Below are positions 10,101-17,355 of a DNA stretch of 64,000 nt, piece after piece; position 1 is the stretch's first letter; each line of letters starts with the position of its first letter. The position numbers and the translations under genes are program-made. Below the pieces are notes generated by a model. That model was not told the DNA's origin. It searched no databases and worked only from the letters and a program-made list of their open reading frames with translations. Source of the DNA: an uncultured Shewanella sp. (GTDB taxonomy: Bacteria > Pseudomonadota > Gammaproteobacteria > Enterobacterales > Shewanellaceae); assembly GCF_947497935.1 (NCBI RefSeq), contig NZ_CANMIO010000005.1:186001-250000 (forward strand). Direction: 5' to 3'.

Positions 10101-10379
10101 GAGGCGGGTTGTCGTCGATTTAGGGCAATTTTACTTACATCGCTGACAACCTTCATAGGCTTAGTACCTATCATGACTGAAACCAGTATGCAGGCGAAAA
10201 TGGTGATCCCGATGGCGGTATCATTGGCCTTTGGTGTATTGTTTGCAACTGTGGTGACTTTAGTCTTAATCCCATGTTTGTATGTGATGATTGAGGATAT
10301 TAAGCGCATGGTTGGCAGTAAGTCTCGGGTGGAAGAGCCAACGCAGTCCCCCGTGCCAACTGAGCATGCACTAAGTTAG
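7194..10379 (+). CDS. RND family multidrug efflux permease (AcrB/MdtC-like)
   Basis: A 1061-residue inner-membrane proton/drug antiporter. It has the duplicated RND plan: one N-terminal membrane helix, a large periplasmic loop, a bundle of helices, and a repeat of the same. The proton-relay pair Asp403-Asp404 (GIVVDDAIV) is present in TM4. The matching TM10 motif reads GVVVNDSLV. This places it with drug-type (HAE-1-like) or the broader efflux RND transporters. The start is ATG 7194 with AAAGGA upstream; the adaptor gene stops at 7190. A strong terminator follows. Confidence 0.92.
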   Translation: MIDTNKGIIAWFARNSVAANLLMIIILLGGLLTANTIRKQFFPAVEINWLEFNAVYPGAAPQEVEEGITIKIEEALESVQGLKRVITYSNRNASSGYFRVEDSYDPQVVLEEVKSEIDSISSFPDGMERPKVERIKLRQEVMYMSLYGDLTQRQLKDLGEKIHDELLQLPKVNITEFYGGLGYEIAIEVSKDRLREFGLSFNDVANAVRGYSRNMSAGQIRAENGYINLRVQNQAYVGYEFESLPLITLEDGTTLLLGDVATVIDGFEEGIQYSKFNGMNSVTFFIGAANDQSLTDVADVVKGYIAEKQKVLPQGVKLEPWVDMTYYLEGRLNLMLDSMKSGAVLVFILLALFLRVRLAFWVMMGLPVCFLGTLLFMPMGMIDVTINVISLFAFILVLGIVVDDAIVMGESAHAECEEKGQTLDNVIRGVKRVAMPATFGVLTTIAAFLPITLDDGPSSAFGQAIGFVVILCLIFSLIESKLILPAHLARMKQKTVVKPGSKNPIDWLRNGVNFLQGKVDSGLKTLIHSYYRPSLELAVKYRYTVIMIFISMILVCAGLYSGGLVRFIGQPKIPHDFPRISFEMNIDASEKATLSAALSIEEALRRVDNELEAQYGQKMISDMQVELRGRTSAQVMTKLVDPEIRPIDTFAVAELWRQNMPLIPGMKSFTIRDNLFGGGRDDGDISFRLEGKDDEQLVAAAKELKAKLNTLKGVGDVNDSRQSSAKEIQFELKPLAHSLGLTLADIARQVGNSFYGLEAQRILRNGEEIKVMLRYPEEQRNSIAQVSDVMIKTPQGAEIPLSEVAAIVVTDGVNSIRRENGNRTINVWGAVDAEQAEPFKIAKDIRDNFLPELLAKYPRVQSEVSGNIQEQLDSADTQLRDFLISMLVIYSLLAVPLKSYSQPIMIMSVIPFGVIGSVLGHMLLGLDLSALSVFGIIAAAGVVVNDSLVMVDYINKSRESGVAMKLSVLEAGCRRFRAILLTSLTTFIGLVPIMTETSMQAKMVIPMAVSLAFGVLFATVVTLVLIPCLYVMIEDIKRMVGSKSRVEEPTQSPVPTEHALS

Positions 10380-10402
10380 TATACAAGAATAGCTTCAGTC
10401 TA

Positions 10403-10432
10403 AAGCCCCTACTGCATAGGGGCTTTTTTTTG
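10403..10432 (+). terminator. Rho-independent terminator of the RND operon
   Basis: AAGCCCCTA and TAGGGGCTT with a CTGCA loop, followed by a run of T. Confidence 0.93.
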
Positions 10433-10564
10433 CCTCATGTAAAGCAAAGAATTGAGAGCTGTATATTGAGACAGGTGCATTGAGAATGAGTTAACCAGCT
10501 CATTTCAATAGCGTAAGCTAAGGCCTTTTAACAACAGCCGCCTTTAAATTCTACTCCTTGTTGC

Positions 10565-10821
10565 AAACGATGAAAGGCTACTCTTGCGAGTAGCCTTTCA
10601 TCTTGAATATGGCGGAGAGATAGCTGACTTTAACTAATAGGAACCCAGGGTTCTAATCAGTTTTATATCCGAAACGAAAAAGCCCGCTAAAAAATTAGCG
10701 GGCTTCATCTTAAATATGGCGGAGATATAGCTGGATCTAAACAATAGGAACCCTAGGATTCAAAGTAAAACTTGCTAAATGCGAAAAGGCCCCAGCATTT
10801 CTGCTGGGGCCTCTCTTAATA
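10565..10821 (-). repeat. Three tandem tRNA-Ser 3'-end + terminator units
   Basis: Downstream of tRNA-Ser on the minus strand, the tRNA 3' end (CTATCTCTCCGCCATAT) recurs twice in decayed form, at 10717-10761 and 10610-10658, the copies keeping traces of the T-arm (GGGTTC). Each copy, including the real tRNA, is followed by a different perfect hairpin: 10787-10812 (11-bp stem), 10680-10705 (11-bp) and 10569-10602 (15-bp). The layout, a tRNA tail plus spacer plus terminator repeated about every 107 bp, resembles the tandem repeats behind E. coli tyrT. Confidence 0.85.
10784..10812 (-). terminator. Terminator of tRNA-Ser
   Basis: AGGCCCCAGCA pairs with TGCTGGGGCCT around a 4-nt loop; on the minus strand it is followed by TTTT. 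It lies 10 bases past the encoded CCA. Confidence 0.85.
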
Positions 10822-10912
10822 TGGCGGAGAGATAGGGATTTGAACCCTAGATGGGCTATAAACCCATGCCGGTTTTCAAGACCGGTGCATTCGACCACTC
10901 TGCCATCTCTCC
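10822..10912 (-). tRNA. tRNA-Ser(UGA)
   Basis: A 91-nt class II tRNA with a long variable arm. The anticodon loop CTTGAAA gives UGA, reading UCA. The acceptor stem GGAGAGA pairs with TCTCTCC, and CCA is encoded. It corresponds to E. coli serT, which also neighbours yccA and tusE. Its 3' end has been copied downstream. Confidence 0.95.
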
Positions 10913-10923
10913 GAACGCCGCGA

Positions 10924-10952
10924 ATAATATAGCGCTCTTTTCATCTTGTAAA
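10924..10952 (-). promoter_or_regulatory. Sigma70 promoter of tRNA-Ser
   Basis: On the minus strand, TTTACA, 17 bases, TATTAT, then a GC-rich discriminator (CGCGGCG), typical of stringently controlled stable-RNA promoters. The leader before the tRNA is only a few bases. Confidence 0.6.
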
Positions 10953-10980
10953 GTGATAATTATAAAATTTTATCACTTTA
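10949..10980. repeat. 11-bp inverted repeat at the punC 3' end
   Basis: TAAAGTGATAA and TTATCACTTTA are separated by 10 AT-only bases, just past the punC stop. It could be an intrinsic terminator without a clear U-tract. It overlaps the -35 box of the tRNA-Ser promoter, so an operator role is possible. Confidence 0.5.
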
Positions 10981-11002
10981 CTGTTTGAGCCAACCTATTT
11001 GG

Positions 11003-12247
11003 TTACTTCTCATCCTGATTGATCGCAATGCGTGCAGGATCTGGCATTACGATCTCTTCACCAACTTCATTCCAGGTTTTGTAATTACGCAATTTGAAGC
11101 CCATAAATACGATGAAAGAACAGATCATGATCCCCCAACCTATCGCGACTTCACCACTTGTTGCCCACATAGCGACAAGGCTTGATGCACCGAATGATAA
11201 GCTGATCTGTAAGAAGTTCTGTAAACCTGCAGCTTTTGCCGCATTATCTGGGAACTCTTGCAGTGCACCGTTAACGACAATCGGGTAAATACCACCGCTA
11301 CATGCTGCTAAAACTGAGAATATAGCCAGCAATGGGTAAATTGATAGCCCCTGTAGCAAGATGGTCACAACTGCAATAGACATAGCACAAGTGCCAAAAA
11401 CAGATAGTAATAGCTTTAAGGTTTTCTCTGAACCGATTTTACGAATAAGGGTTTTACTCGCATAGCCACCCAAAATAAAGGTAATGGTTTGTGGAATAAA
11501 GCTTAATCCAATGGCTGTAGCATCAAAACCGTGTTGCTCCATCACTACTGGCCACAATGTCAGGTACGAGAAAAATGCACCAGAACAAGCACCAAATATC
11601 ACTACGTTACCTAGGAATTTGGTATTTTTAAGAATCGATACAAAGTTGATCTCTTTTTTATCATGACTGATTGCTTTGGTTTCTGCAGGCACAAACCAAA
11701 CTGTCAGTAAAATCATTACCGCAGCCATAGCGGTTAAAGTAATGAAAATACTCTGCCAGCCTAAAGACTGTAAAATAAACGCACCTAAGATTGGAGCAAG
11801 AGCTGGGGATAACGCAACTAATGGCATAATGTTAGAAAATACACCTTGTGCTTTTGCGGCATCGTATTTTTCAATAACAATCGCTTGCCAAATTACACCG
11901 GCAGAACAGGCACCTAATGCTTGCATAAATCGTGAAATATTAAATACTAAGATTGAATCACTTACCGCTAGCGAGAAGCTTGCTGCAGCGAAAAGTACTA
12001 GACCAAAGATCAGTGAATTACGTTTGCCAAAACGCTCAACTAAAGGTCCATACAGTAACTGACCAAGCGCTAAGCCAGCTAAGAAGAAAGTCAAAGACAT
12101 TGCGACTTGAGATGGCGAAGTTGCCATTGTGTCTTCAATTGCTTTGAATGCAGGCAAGTACATATCGGTGGCAATAAAGCCCAACATACTTAACACTGCT
12201 AGATATGTGAGAAAAATGTAGTATTTTACATTTGTTAGTGAGTTCAT
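11003..12247 (-). CDS. punC: MFS purine nucleoside transporter, PunC (YdhC) type
   Basis: A 414-residue, 12-helix Bcr/CflA-family major facilitator of the inner membrane. The start region (LAVLSMLGFIATDMYLPAF), ALGACSAGVIWQAIV and SLSFIPQTITFILGGY-like segments closely match E. coli YdhC as I recall it, now named PunC, which imports adenosine and related nucleosides. It is divergent from a PunR-like LysR gene, as in E. coli. ATG 12247 is chosen because it begins just before the first helix as in YdhC; an upstream in-frame ATG (12337) would add a 30-residue polar extension unlike the family. Drug efflux, the generic family annotation, is the alternative. Confidence 0.8.
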   Translation of the reverse strand: MNSLTNVKYYIFLTYLAVLSMLGFIATDMYLPAFKAIEDTMATSPSQVAMSLTFFLAGLALGQLLYGPLVERFGKRNSLIFGLVLFAAASFSLAVSDSILVFNISRFMQALGACSAGVIWQAIVIEKYDAAKAQGVFSNIMPLVALSPALAPILGAFILQSLGWQSIFITLTAMAAVMILLTVWFVPAETKAISHDKKEINFVSILKNTKFLGNVVIFGACSGAFFSYLTLWPVVMEQHGFDATAIGLSFIPQTITFILGGYASKTLIRKIGSEKTLKLLLSVFGTCAMSIAVVTILLQGLSIYPLLAIFSVLAACSGGIYPIVVNGALQEFPDNAAKAAGLQNFLQISLSFGASSLVAMWATSGEVAIGWGIMICSFIVFMGFKLRNYKTWNEVGEEIVMPDPARIAINQDEK

Positions 12248-12307
12248 AATTGGAAATTCTGATCTGGATTTATTAAAGTCGCGCAGTGTAAACACTTGAT
12301 AAAGAGC

Positions 12308-12329
12308 TGTGAAACGTTTATTTTTCACA
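12308..12329. promoter_or_regulatory. Candidate PunR operator between punC and punR
   Basis: TGTGAAA and TTTCACA form a perfect 7-bp dyad with 8 bases between. The centre AAACGTTT also resembles the core of PurR sites. Its place in a LysR-type divergent promoter supports a regulatory role; which protein binds is inferred. The half-site spacing does not fit Crp. Confidence 0.45.
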
Positions 12330-12365
12330 TTAGCCATCAAAAAAAATCACAGCAGGATGTGAACC

Positions 12366-13268
12366 ATGCTTTCAGAACAATCGCTTCAACTCATCGATAT
12401 GGTTGCCCGAGTTGGCAGTTTTACCGCCGCAGCGAATAAATTACACAAAGTCCCATCGGCTGTGAGCTATGCCGTAAAGCAGATTGAAGAAGAATTGGGT
12501 GTCGTCTTATTTATAAGACATCATCGAAGCGTCAGCTTAACTCCGGCTGGAGAACATTTCGTTAAGCACTCAAGAACACTCTTGACAGATATTGATGCCA
12601 TGCGGGCCGATACCATTCGTGTCGCGAATGGCTGGCAACCTACCCTATCCATCGCACTCGATAACATTGTCAGAGCAGATAAAATCAGTAATTTAATTGC
12701 CGATTTTTATCGTACCTTTGACAATGTCGAGTTGATTATTCGAATAGAGGTCTTCAATGGCGTGTGGGAATCTATAGCCACTGGCCGAAGTGATATTGCT
12801 ATTGGCGCAACGACCGCTATCCCGGTCGGGGGTGATTTTCATTTTAGAGACATGGGTGAAATAGAGTGGAACTTTCTAGTCGGAAAGAACCACCCGCTTG
12901 CGAAGATTGACCGCCCCCTTACTGATGATGAATTAAGACAATATCCATCTATCTGTCTCGAAGATACATCTAGAGAGATCCCTAAGCGAATGACCTGGCT
13001 GCTTGAAAACCAAAGGCGATTAGTCGTACCTGATTGGATCCGCGCCATCAACTGTTTCCGAGAAGGCTTAGGTATTGGTTACATGCCGGCTCACTTTGCC
13101 TTTCCCTTTATTAAGACGGGAGCCTTGATCCAGAAACAACTTGAGCGCCCAAATAAAACTAGCCCTTGCTGTCTAGCTTGGAATGCGACCAATCAATCAC
13201 CCGCTATGGCTTGGGTTCTGGATTATTTAGGCGATAGTGAGAAGTTACATAAGGACTGGCTAGATTAA
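12366..13268 (+). CDS. punR: LysR-family regulator, PunR (YdhB) type
   Basis: A 300-residue LysR regulator: winged helix-turn-helix at residues 1-60 (FTAAANKLHKVPSAVSYAVKQIEEELG), then a periplasmic-binding-like effector domain. DNIVRAD, DVELI-like, EVFNGVW, AIGAT-AIPVGG, FRDMG and EDTSR..PKR.TWLL match E. coli YdhB/PunR almost segment by segment. PunR activates punC in response to purine nucleosides; the divergent neighbour fits. AGGA lies upstream of the ATG. Confidence 0.85.
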   Translation: MLSEQSLQLIDMVARVGSFTAAANKLHKVPSAVSYAVKQIEEELGVVLFIRHHRSVSLTPAGEHFVKHSRTLLTDIDAMRADTIRVANGWQPTLSIALDNIVRADKISNLIADFYRTFDNVELIIRIEVFNGVWESIATGRSDIAIGATTAIPVGGDFHFRDMGEIEWNFLVGKNHPLAKIDRPLTDDELRQYPSICLEDTSREIPKRMTWLLENQRRLVVPDWIRAINCFREGLGIGYMPAHFAFPFIKTGALIQKQLERPNKTSPCCLAWNATNQSPAMAWVLDYLGDSEKLHKDWLD

Positions 13269-13435
13269 CTAAGGTTAACTTGGGCTTATTTTATGTCCCA
13301 ATCCCTTTATACCTTGGTTTGGCTACTGTATGATTCAATTACTTATAGAGTTTCCCCATTAATGTCGTCCAAGGGAACTCTTTGTTTATCTCGTGCTCAA
13401 ACAAAATAGCTTGAAATTTGTCTTCGGAGAAAGAT

Positions 13436-14098
13436 ATGAAAGATATGACACAACAAACTGCGTATAGCAGCACTTCAGTCGAAGTAAACAAACTGCTAAA
13501 AAACACCTATATGCTGCTTTCTATGACCCTAGCGTTTTCTGCAGTGTGCGCAGGTTTGGCGATGGCGTTGGCAATTAGTCCAATGATGTCTTTAGGCTTA
13601 TCAATTGGTAGCTTAGTGCTTTTATTTGTCACCCTTAAGAAGGCTGACTCAAGTGCTGGGATCTTCTGGGTATTTGCCTTCACTGGTATGCAAGGGGCTT
13701 CACTCGGTTACATTCTTAACCACTATGCGGGCATGGCAAACGGTCCTCAACTAATCATGCAGGCACTGGGTTTAACATCATTAATCTTCGTCACCCTTTC
13801 AGGTTACGCTGTAACGACGAAAAAAGATTTCTCGTTTATGCGCGGTTTCCTTATCGCAGGCTTAGTCATTATGGTTGTTGGCCTACTGGTTAACCTATTC
13901 CTAGGTAACGGTATGGTCTTTATGGCGCTTAACGCAGGTATCGCATTGTTAATGACAGGCTTCATTCTTTACGATACAAGCAAAATTGTTAATGGTGGCG
14001 AAACTAACTATATTCGTGCAACCATCTCTTTATACTTAGATTTCTTAAATCTTTTCGTTGCACTGCTGCATTTAATGGGTGTTGGCGGAGATGACTAA
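13436..14098 (+). CDS. yccA: Bax inhibitor-1 family membrane protein YccA
   Basis: A 220-residue protein with about seven membrane helices and the conserved ending GGETNYIRATISLYLDFLNLFVALL. In E. coli YccA is a substrate and modulator of the FtsH membrane protease and protects SecY when translocons jam. ATG 13436 is chosen because CGGAG lies 6 bases upstream; an in-frame TTG at 13418 overlaps that site. Its place next to the tus genes and tRNA-Ser is conserved with E. coli. It ends at a terminator directly before tusD. Confidence 0.9.
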   Translation: MKDMTQQTAYSSTSVEVNKLLKNTYMLLSMTLAFSAVCAGLAMALAISPMMSLGLSIGSLVLLFVTLKKADSSAGIFWVFAFTGMQGASLGYILNHYAGMANGPQLIMQALGLTSLIFVTLSGYAVTTKKDFSFMRGFLIAGLVIMVVGLLVNLFLGNGMVFMALNAGIALLMTGFILYDTSKIVNGGETNYIRATISLYLDFLNLFVALLHLMGVGGDD

Positions 14099-14122
14099 TA
14101 CCAATTAATTTTAATTGAGTTA

Positions 14123-14153
14123 AAATGGCCCTATTACAGGGCCATTTTTTTTA
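14123..14153 (+). terminator. yccA terminator abutting tusD
   Basis: AATGGCCCT and AGGGCCATT with a 5-nt loop, followed by T8. The T-run ends only 3 bases before the tusD start codon. Confidence 0.9.
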
Positions 14154-14155
14154 CC

Positions 14156-14545
14156 ATGAGCAAATTTATTATTCAGGTTAACTCTGCCAGCTATGGCAGT
14201 GCAGCAAGTTACAGTGCCTACCGATTCGCTAAGGCCGCATTAGAAAGCGGTCACAGCATTGAGAAGATATTTTTCTATCAAGATGGCGTATTGAACACCA
14301 ACCATCTCAATAGTCCCGCCAGCGACGAATTCGATCTCAAACAAGCCTGGATTGAGTTACATAACCAATACGGAACCGCTTTAGTCAATTGTGTATCTGC
14401 CGCACTTCGCCGTGGCGTTCTTTCTGAGTCCGAGGCCAAGGAAAATAACCTGAGTCAATGGAATATGCAGGCCCCATTTATAATGGGCGGCTTAGGTGAG
14501 TTAGTGATCGGGATAGAAACTGCTGACAGATTAGTCTGCTTTTAA
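14156..14545 (+). CDS. tusD: Sulfurtransferase TusD
   Basis: A subunit of the TusBCD (DsrEFH-like) complex that relays persulfide sulfur from TusA to TusE for 2-thiouridine formation at the tRNA wobble position. The 129 residues match TusD, with the sulfur-carrying cysteine Cys79 in NCVSAALRRGV and the signature SPASDEFD. It is the first gene of tusDCB-tusE. The start is fixed by family alignment, yet no Shine-Dalgarno is present: the ATG comes directly after the U-tract of the yccA terminator, so translation must be leaderless, unusual, or from read-through RNA. Confidence 0.93.
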   Translation: MSKFIIQVNSASYGSAASYSAYRFAKAALESGHSIEKIFFYQDGVLNTNHLNSPASDEFDLKQAWIELHNQYGTALVNCVSAALRRGVLSESEAKENNLSQWNMQAPFIMGGLGELVIGIETADRLVCF

Positions 14546-14583
14546 CTCTTTAGTTAATCTTGTTTGCAAGGCAAAAAGCGTTT

Positions 14584-14940
14584 ATGAAAAAATTGTGTAT
14601 TGTTTTTAAGCAGCCACCTCATGGTACTGCACATGGCCGAGAAGGCCTTGATTTGTCTTTGCTCAGCGCAAGCTTTGAGCAAGAAGTTAGCTTATTATTT
14701 ACTAATGAGGCGGTGTTAACTCTACTTAGAGACCAAGATCCTGAGTCCATTGGAGCTAAAGACTATATTTCGACATTAGGCGCACTGCCTTTGTATGACA
14801 TAGATACCGTCTTGGTGTGTAGCGAGTCTATGCAAGAATTGGGGTTGTCAGAGCAAGAACTGCGAATTGACGTAACATTAAGCGCGCCAGATGAGATTGC
14901 TAGCCATTTTAATGCAGTGGATGAGGTTATCGTTTTCTAA
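14584..14940 (+). CDS. tusC: Sulfurtransferase complex subunit TusC
   Basis: A 118-residue DsrF-like subunit of the TusBCD complex. The start MKK..IVFKQPPHGTAHGREGLD aligns with E. coli TusC; an in-frame TTG at 14560 would add 8 residues not seen in the family. An AAGG element precedes the ATG. Its stop overlaps the tusB start by one base (TAATG), indicating coupled translation. TusC is structural and has no relay cysteine. Confidence 0.93.
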   Translation: MKKLCIVFKQPPHGTAHGREGLDLSLLSASFEQEVSLLFTNEAVLTLLRDQDPESIGAKDYISTLGALPLYDIDTVLVCSESMQELGLSEQELRIDVTLSAPDEIASHFNAVDEVIVF

Positions 14941-15221
14941 TGATTTTACACCTAATACAAAGCTCACCAGAGCAAAGCTCCGCATTAAAGACATGTTTGC
15001 GTTATGCCAAGCAATCAGATTCTATTTTACTGACAGGGAATGCGGTTAACTGTTTGCTAAAACAAGATTGGGTCGCACAGTTAAAAGAGTATAATGTCGT
15101 CGCATTACAAGAAGATGTGAAAGCTCGTGGGCTGACAAACCTGTTAAAAGACACAAAACAGATCAATTACGATGATTTTGTATCGCTCAGCCTAAAATTT
15201 AATAAAGTAATTAGTTGGTAA
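14940..15221 (+). CDS. tusB: Sulfurtransferase complex subunit TusB
   Basis: The smallest (93 residues) DsrH-like subunit of Tus[12 protein letters not shown] at the start, [11 protein letters not shown] in the middle and the C-terminal region with SW end fit the family. The start codon overlaps the tusC stop by one base, and tusE starts one base after the tusB stop. Confidence 0.9.
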   Translation: MILHLIQSSPEQSSALKTCLRYAKQSDSILLTGNAVNCLLKQDWVAQLKEYNVVALQEDVKARGLTNLLKDTKQINYDDFVSLSLKFNKVISW

Positions 15222-15222
15222 A

Positions 15223-15552
15223 ATGATTGAATTCAACGGAACACAAATCGAAACGGACCATCAAGGCTATCTAAAGTCTGTTAATGATTGGACTCCTGAG
15301 CTTGCGCCACTTATTGCGGCTCAAGAAGACATCATACTTACCGAAGCACATTGGGAAGTCATTAACTTTGTTCGAGACTTTTATTTAGAATTTAAAACCA
15401 GCCCGGCAATCAGAGTACTGGTTAAAGCTATTGGTTTAAAGCTAGGTACAGACAAAGGTAATTCTAAGTACCTTTATACCCTCTTCCCTGTTGGACCTGC
15501 AAAGCAAGCAACCAAAATTGCAGGTTTGCCTAAGCCGGCCAAATGTATTTAG
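15223..15552 (+). CDS. tusE: Sulfur relay protein TusE (DsrC-like)
   Basis: The last carrier in the Tus relay; it hands sulfur to MnmA-tRNA. Its 109 residues end with [19 protein letters not shown], nearly identical to E. coli TusE, with the penultimate persulfide cysteine Cys108. In E. coli tusE is unlinked to tusBCD; here all four genes are contiguous. A terminator follows. Confidence 0.95.
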   Translation: MIEFNGTQIETDHQGYLKSVNDWTPELAPLIAAQEDIILTEAHWEVINFVRDFYLEFKTSPAIRVLVKAIGLKLGTDKGNSKYLYTLFPVGPAKQATKIAGLPKPAKCI

Positions 15553-15584
15553 GTTCTCAGTTCGGTTAACAGCTCTTTTAAAAT

Positions 15585-15609
15585 AAGCCCTATTTCATAG
15601 GGCTTTTGT
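15585..15609 (+). terminator. Terminator of the tusDCB-tusE operon
   Basis: AAGCCCTAT and ATAGGGCTT around TTC, followed by TTTGTTT. Confidence 0.85.
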
Positions 15610-15699
15610 TTGCTTATCAAAGCTAGAATGTAGGTGCCAAAAAGAACTAGGGATGATAATGAATATCCCTTAATGATAGTCGCCCTTAGCCAGCTCCTC

Positions 15700-16116
15700 T
15701 TTTTAAAGGAAGTGACTTATTTACGCAGCAAGGCGTCTGTTATAAGAAGTAAATCCCTTATGCCTCTATCAAAAACGTTAGATACAAAAAAGCCTCCGCA
15801 TGTTAATGCAGAGGCCTTTTTACTGTTACAAGAGAGGATGGTATCCGTACCCAGACTCGCTTTTTCGAAGAGCGTGGCACGGCTTACTTTATCAAGAGTG
15901 CGAGGGATTATTAGGTCTTACTGCTTTCTATCAAATTTTGGACGTAAAAAACCAGCTCTAGGCTGGTTTAGTCACTCTTCATAAGAAGATGGTACCCGTG
16001 GCCAGAATCTAATTGATATCTTGTATCAGCGAGGCATCTGTTATAAAAAACAAATCCCTTGTGCTTTTTAAACTGCGGATACAAAAAAGCCCCTGCTTTT
16101 GCAGGGGCCTTAATGA
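15700..16116 (-). repeat. tRNA-Leu 3'-trailer repeat array, copy 3
   Basis: Behind tRNA-Leu copy 3 come a terminator (GCCCCTGC/GCAGGGGC, 16089-16108, T-run on the minus strand), a decayed tRNA-Leu 3' part starting at 15990 (TGGTACCCGTGGCCAGAAT), a second terminator (stem CCAGC/GCTGG, 15949-15969), another decayed tRNA-Leu end starting at 15839 (TGGTATCCGTACCCAGACTC), and a third hairpin (about 15789-15818). Units are ~130-150 bp. No protein-coding potential is credible here. Confidence 0.8.
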
Positions 16117-16202
16117 TGGTACCCGTGGCCAGACTTGAACTGGCACGCTTATTCAGCGAGGGATTTTAAATCCCTTGTGTCTACCGATTCCACCACACGG
16201 GC
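16117..16202 (-). tRNA. tRNA-Leu(UAA), copy 3
   Basis: An 86-nt class II tRNA with a variable arm, anticodon UAA (loop ATTTAAAAT), acceptor GCCCGTG/CACGGGT and encoded CCA. It is identical to the other two copies. Confidence 0.95.
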
Positions 16203-16305
16203 AAACTCTTTGATTCTGACGATACGTATTGTCGGTACCAATACTGCTTTATCCTGTTCGGATTAAAACTCACCAAACTCTTATTCTTATAACTATAAAA
16301 AGTTA

Positions 16306-16379
16306 TGGAGGCGCGACCCGGAGTCGAACCGAGATCGACGGATTTGCAATCCGCAGCATAGCCATTCTGCCATCGCGCC
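16306..16379 (-). tRNA. tRNA-Cys(GCA), copy 3
   Basis: A 74-nt tRNA, anticodon loop ATTGCAAAT, GGCGCGA acceptor, encoded CCA. Upstream of tRNA-Leu copy 3 and presumably co-transcribed. Confidence 0.95.
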
Positions 16380-16412
16380 ATTTTGTACCCTCAACCGCTG
16401 GGAACGAGGCAT

Positions 16413-16440
16413 ACTTTACTCGATTATAAAATTGAGTCAA
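16413..16440 (-). promoter_or_regulatory. Promoter of the tRNA-Cys-Leu copy 3 unit
   Basis: Minus strand: TTGACT, 16 bases, TAAAGT, then a GC-containing leader (GTTCCCAGCGG). It is the same as the promoter of copy 2 at 915 bp distance, so the copies are probably transcribed independently. Confidence 0.6.
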
Positions 16441-16619
16441 CTGGTTATTAATTTATTTGATTCAACTGCTTAAAACATATTCGAACAAGGTAAAAGATGT
16501 TCAGATATAGCCCAATTAATAGCAAGACTCCTATCTTTACTCCAATCACATTTGACGTAATCTTCTCTGTAGTATTTCAGCTTTACAGCAGGTAATTATG
16601 TTCTGTGATCATATTTGAA
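16441..16619. other. Spacer between tRNA duplication copies
   Basis: AT-rich DNA between the copy 3 promoter and the end of the copy 2 trailer array. I see no gene, hairpin or tRNA fragment in it. Confidence 0.4.
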
Positions 16620-17031
16620 AATGGACAGGACTGCTCATTAGCTCGATGTCAGTTATAAAAAGTGAATCTCTTGTGCTCCTGGTAAAACGCTAGATACAAA
16701 AAAGCCCCAGCTTTTGCAGGGGCCTTAATGATGGTATCCGTACCCAGACTCGCTTTTTCGAAGAGCGTGGCACGCCTTACTTTATCAAGAGCGCGAGAGA
16801 TTATTAGGTCTTACTGCTTTCTATCAAATTTTGGACGTAAAAAAACCAGCTCTAGGCTGGTTTAATCACTCTTCATAAGAAGATGGTACCCGTGGCCAGA
16901 ATCGAATTGATATCTTGTATCAGCGAGGCATCTCTTATAAAAAGTAAATCCCTTGTGCTTCTAGTAAAACACTAGATACAAAAAAGCCCCGACATTGTCG
17001 AGGCTTCTCTGCAACTCTCGAAAGAGTTATT
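16620..17031 (-). repeat. tRNA-Leu 3'-trailer repeat array, copy 2
   Basis: The same arrangement as behind copy 3: a hairpin next to tRNA-Leu (about 16986-17005), a decayed tRNA-Leu 3' end starting at 16884, a CCAGC/GCTGG terminator (about 16841-16863), a second decayed end starting at 16732, a GCCCC..GGGGC hairpin (about 16704-16722), and a further degenerate stretch to about 16620. The decayed ends are 152 bp apart (151 in copy 3). Confidence 0.8.
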
Positions 17032-17117
17032 TGGTACCCGTGGCCAGACTTGAACTGGCACGCTTATTCAGCGAGGGATTTTAAATCCCTTGTGTCTACC
17101 GATTCCACCACACGGGC
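17032..17117 (-). tRNA. tRNA-Leu(UAA), copy 2
   Basis: 86 nt, same sequence as copies 1 and 3, with encoded CCA; anticodon UAA. Confidence 0.95.
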
Positions 17118-17220
17118 AAACTCTTTGATTTTGATGATACGTATTGTCGGTACCAATACTGCTTTATCCTGTTCGGATTAAAACTCACCAAATTCATATT
17201 CTTATAACTATAAAAAGTTA

Positions 17221-17294
17221 TGGAGGCGCGACCCGGAGTCGAACCGAGATCGACGGATTTGCAATCCGCAGCATAGCCATTCTGCCATCGCGCC
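17221..17294 (-). tRNA. tRNA-Cys(GCA), copy 2
   Basis: 74 nt, identical to the other tRNA-Cys copies; anticodon GCA, encoded CCA. Confidence 0.95.
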
Positions 17295-17327
17295 ATTTTG
17301 TTCCCTTAACCGCTGGGAACGAAACGT

Positions 17328-17355
17328 ACTTTACTGGATTAAAAAAATGAGTCAA
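17328..17355 (-). promoter_or_regulatory. Promoter of the tRNA-Cys-Leu copy 2 unit
   Basis: Minus strand: TTGACT, 16 bases, TAAAGT, with a leader like that of copy 3 (GTTCCCAGCGG). Confidence 0.6.

Larger units (their letters stand above)
15640..17355 (-). repeat. 915-bp tandem duplication of a promoter-tRNA-Cys-tRNA-Leu-trailer unit
   Basis: The promoters (17328 and 16413), tRNA-Cys genes (17221 and 16306) and tRNA-Leu genes (17032 and 16117) of the two copies are each exactly 915 bp apart, and the 103-nt Cys-Leu spacers are almost identical. A third, older copy of the same Cys-Leu-trailer arrangement lies at about 19716-20236 in the Gly-Cys-Leu operon, 2942 bp from copy two. The extra 2027 bp hold the chemoreceptor gene. 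Confidence 0.9.

Noticed and set aside
12308..12329. Crp site between punC and punR
   Set aside because: TGTGA and TCACA are 12 bases apart; Crp needs 6. Kept as a candidate PunR/PurR-type site instead.
12248..12340. N-terminal extension of punC (start at 12337/12340)
   Set aside because: It would add a polar leader before the first helix that PunC/YdhC proteins lack, and would overlap the likely operator of the divergent promoter.
15634..17350. Several 60-120 codon ORFs over the tRNA and trailer repeats (e.g. 15634-15984, 16181-16429, 17096-17350)
   Set aside because: They lie on tRNA genes, terminators and tRNA remnants, are duplicated only because the DNA is duplicated, and show no protein-like pattern.
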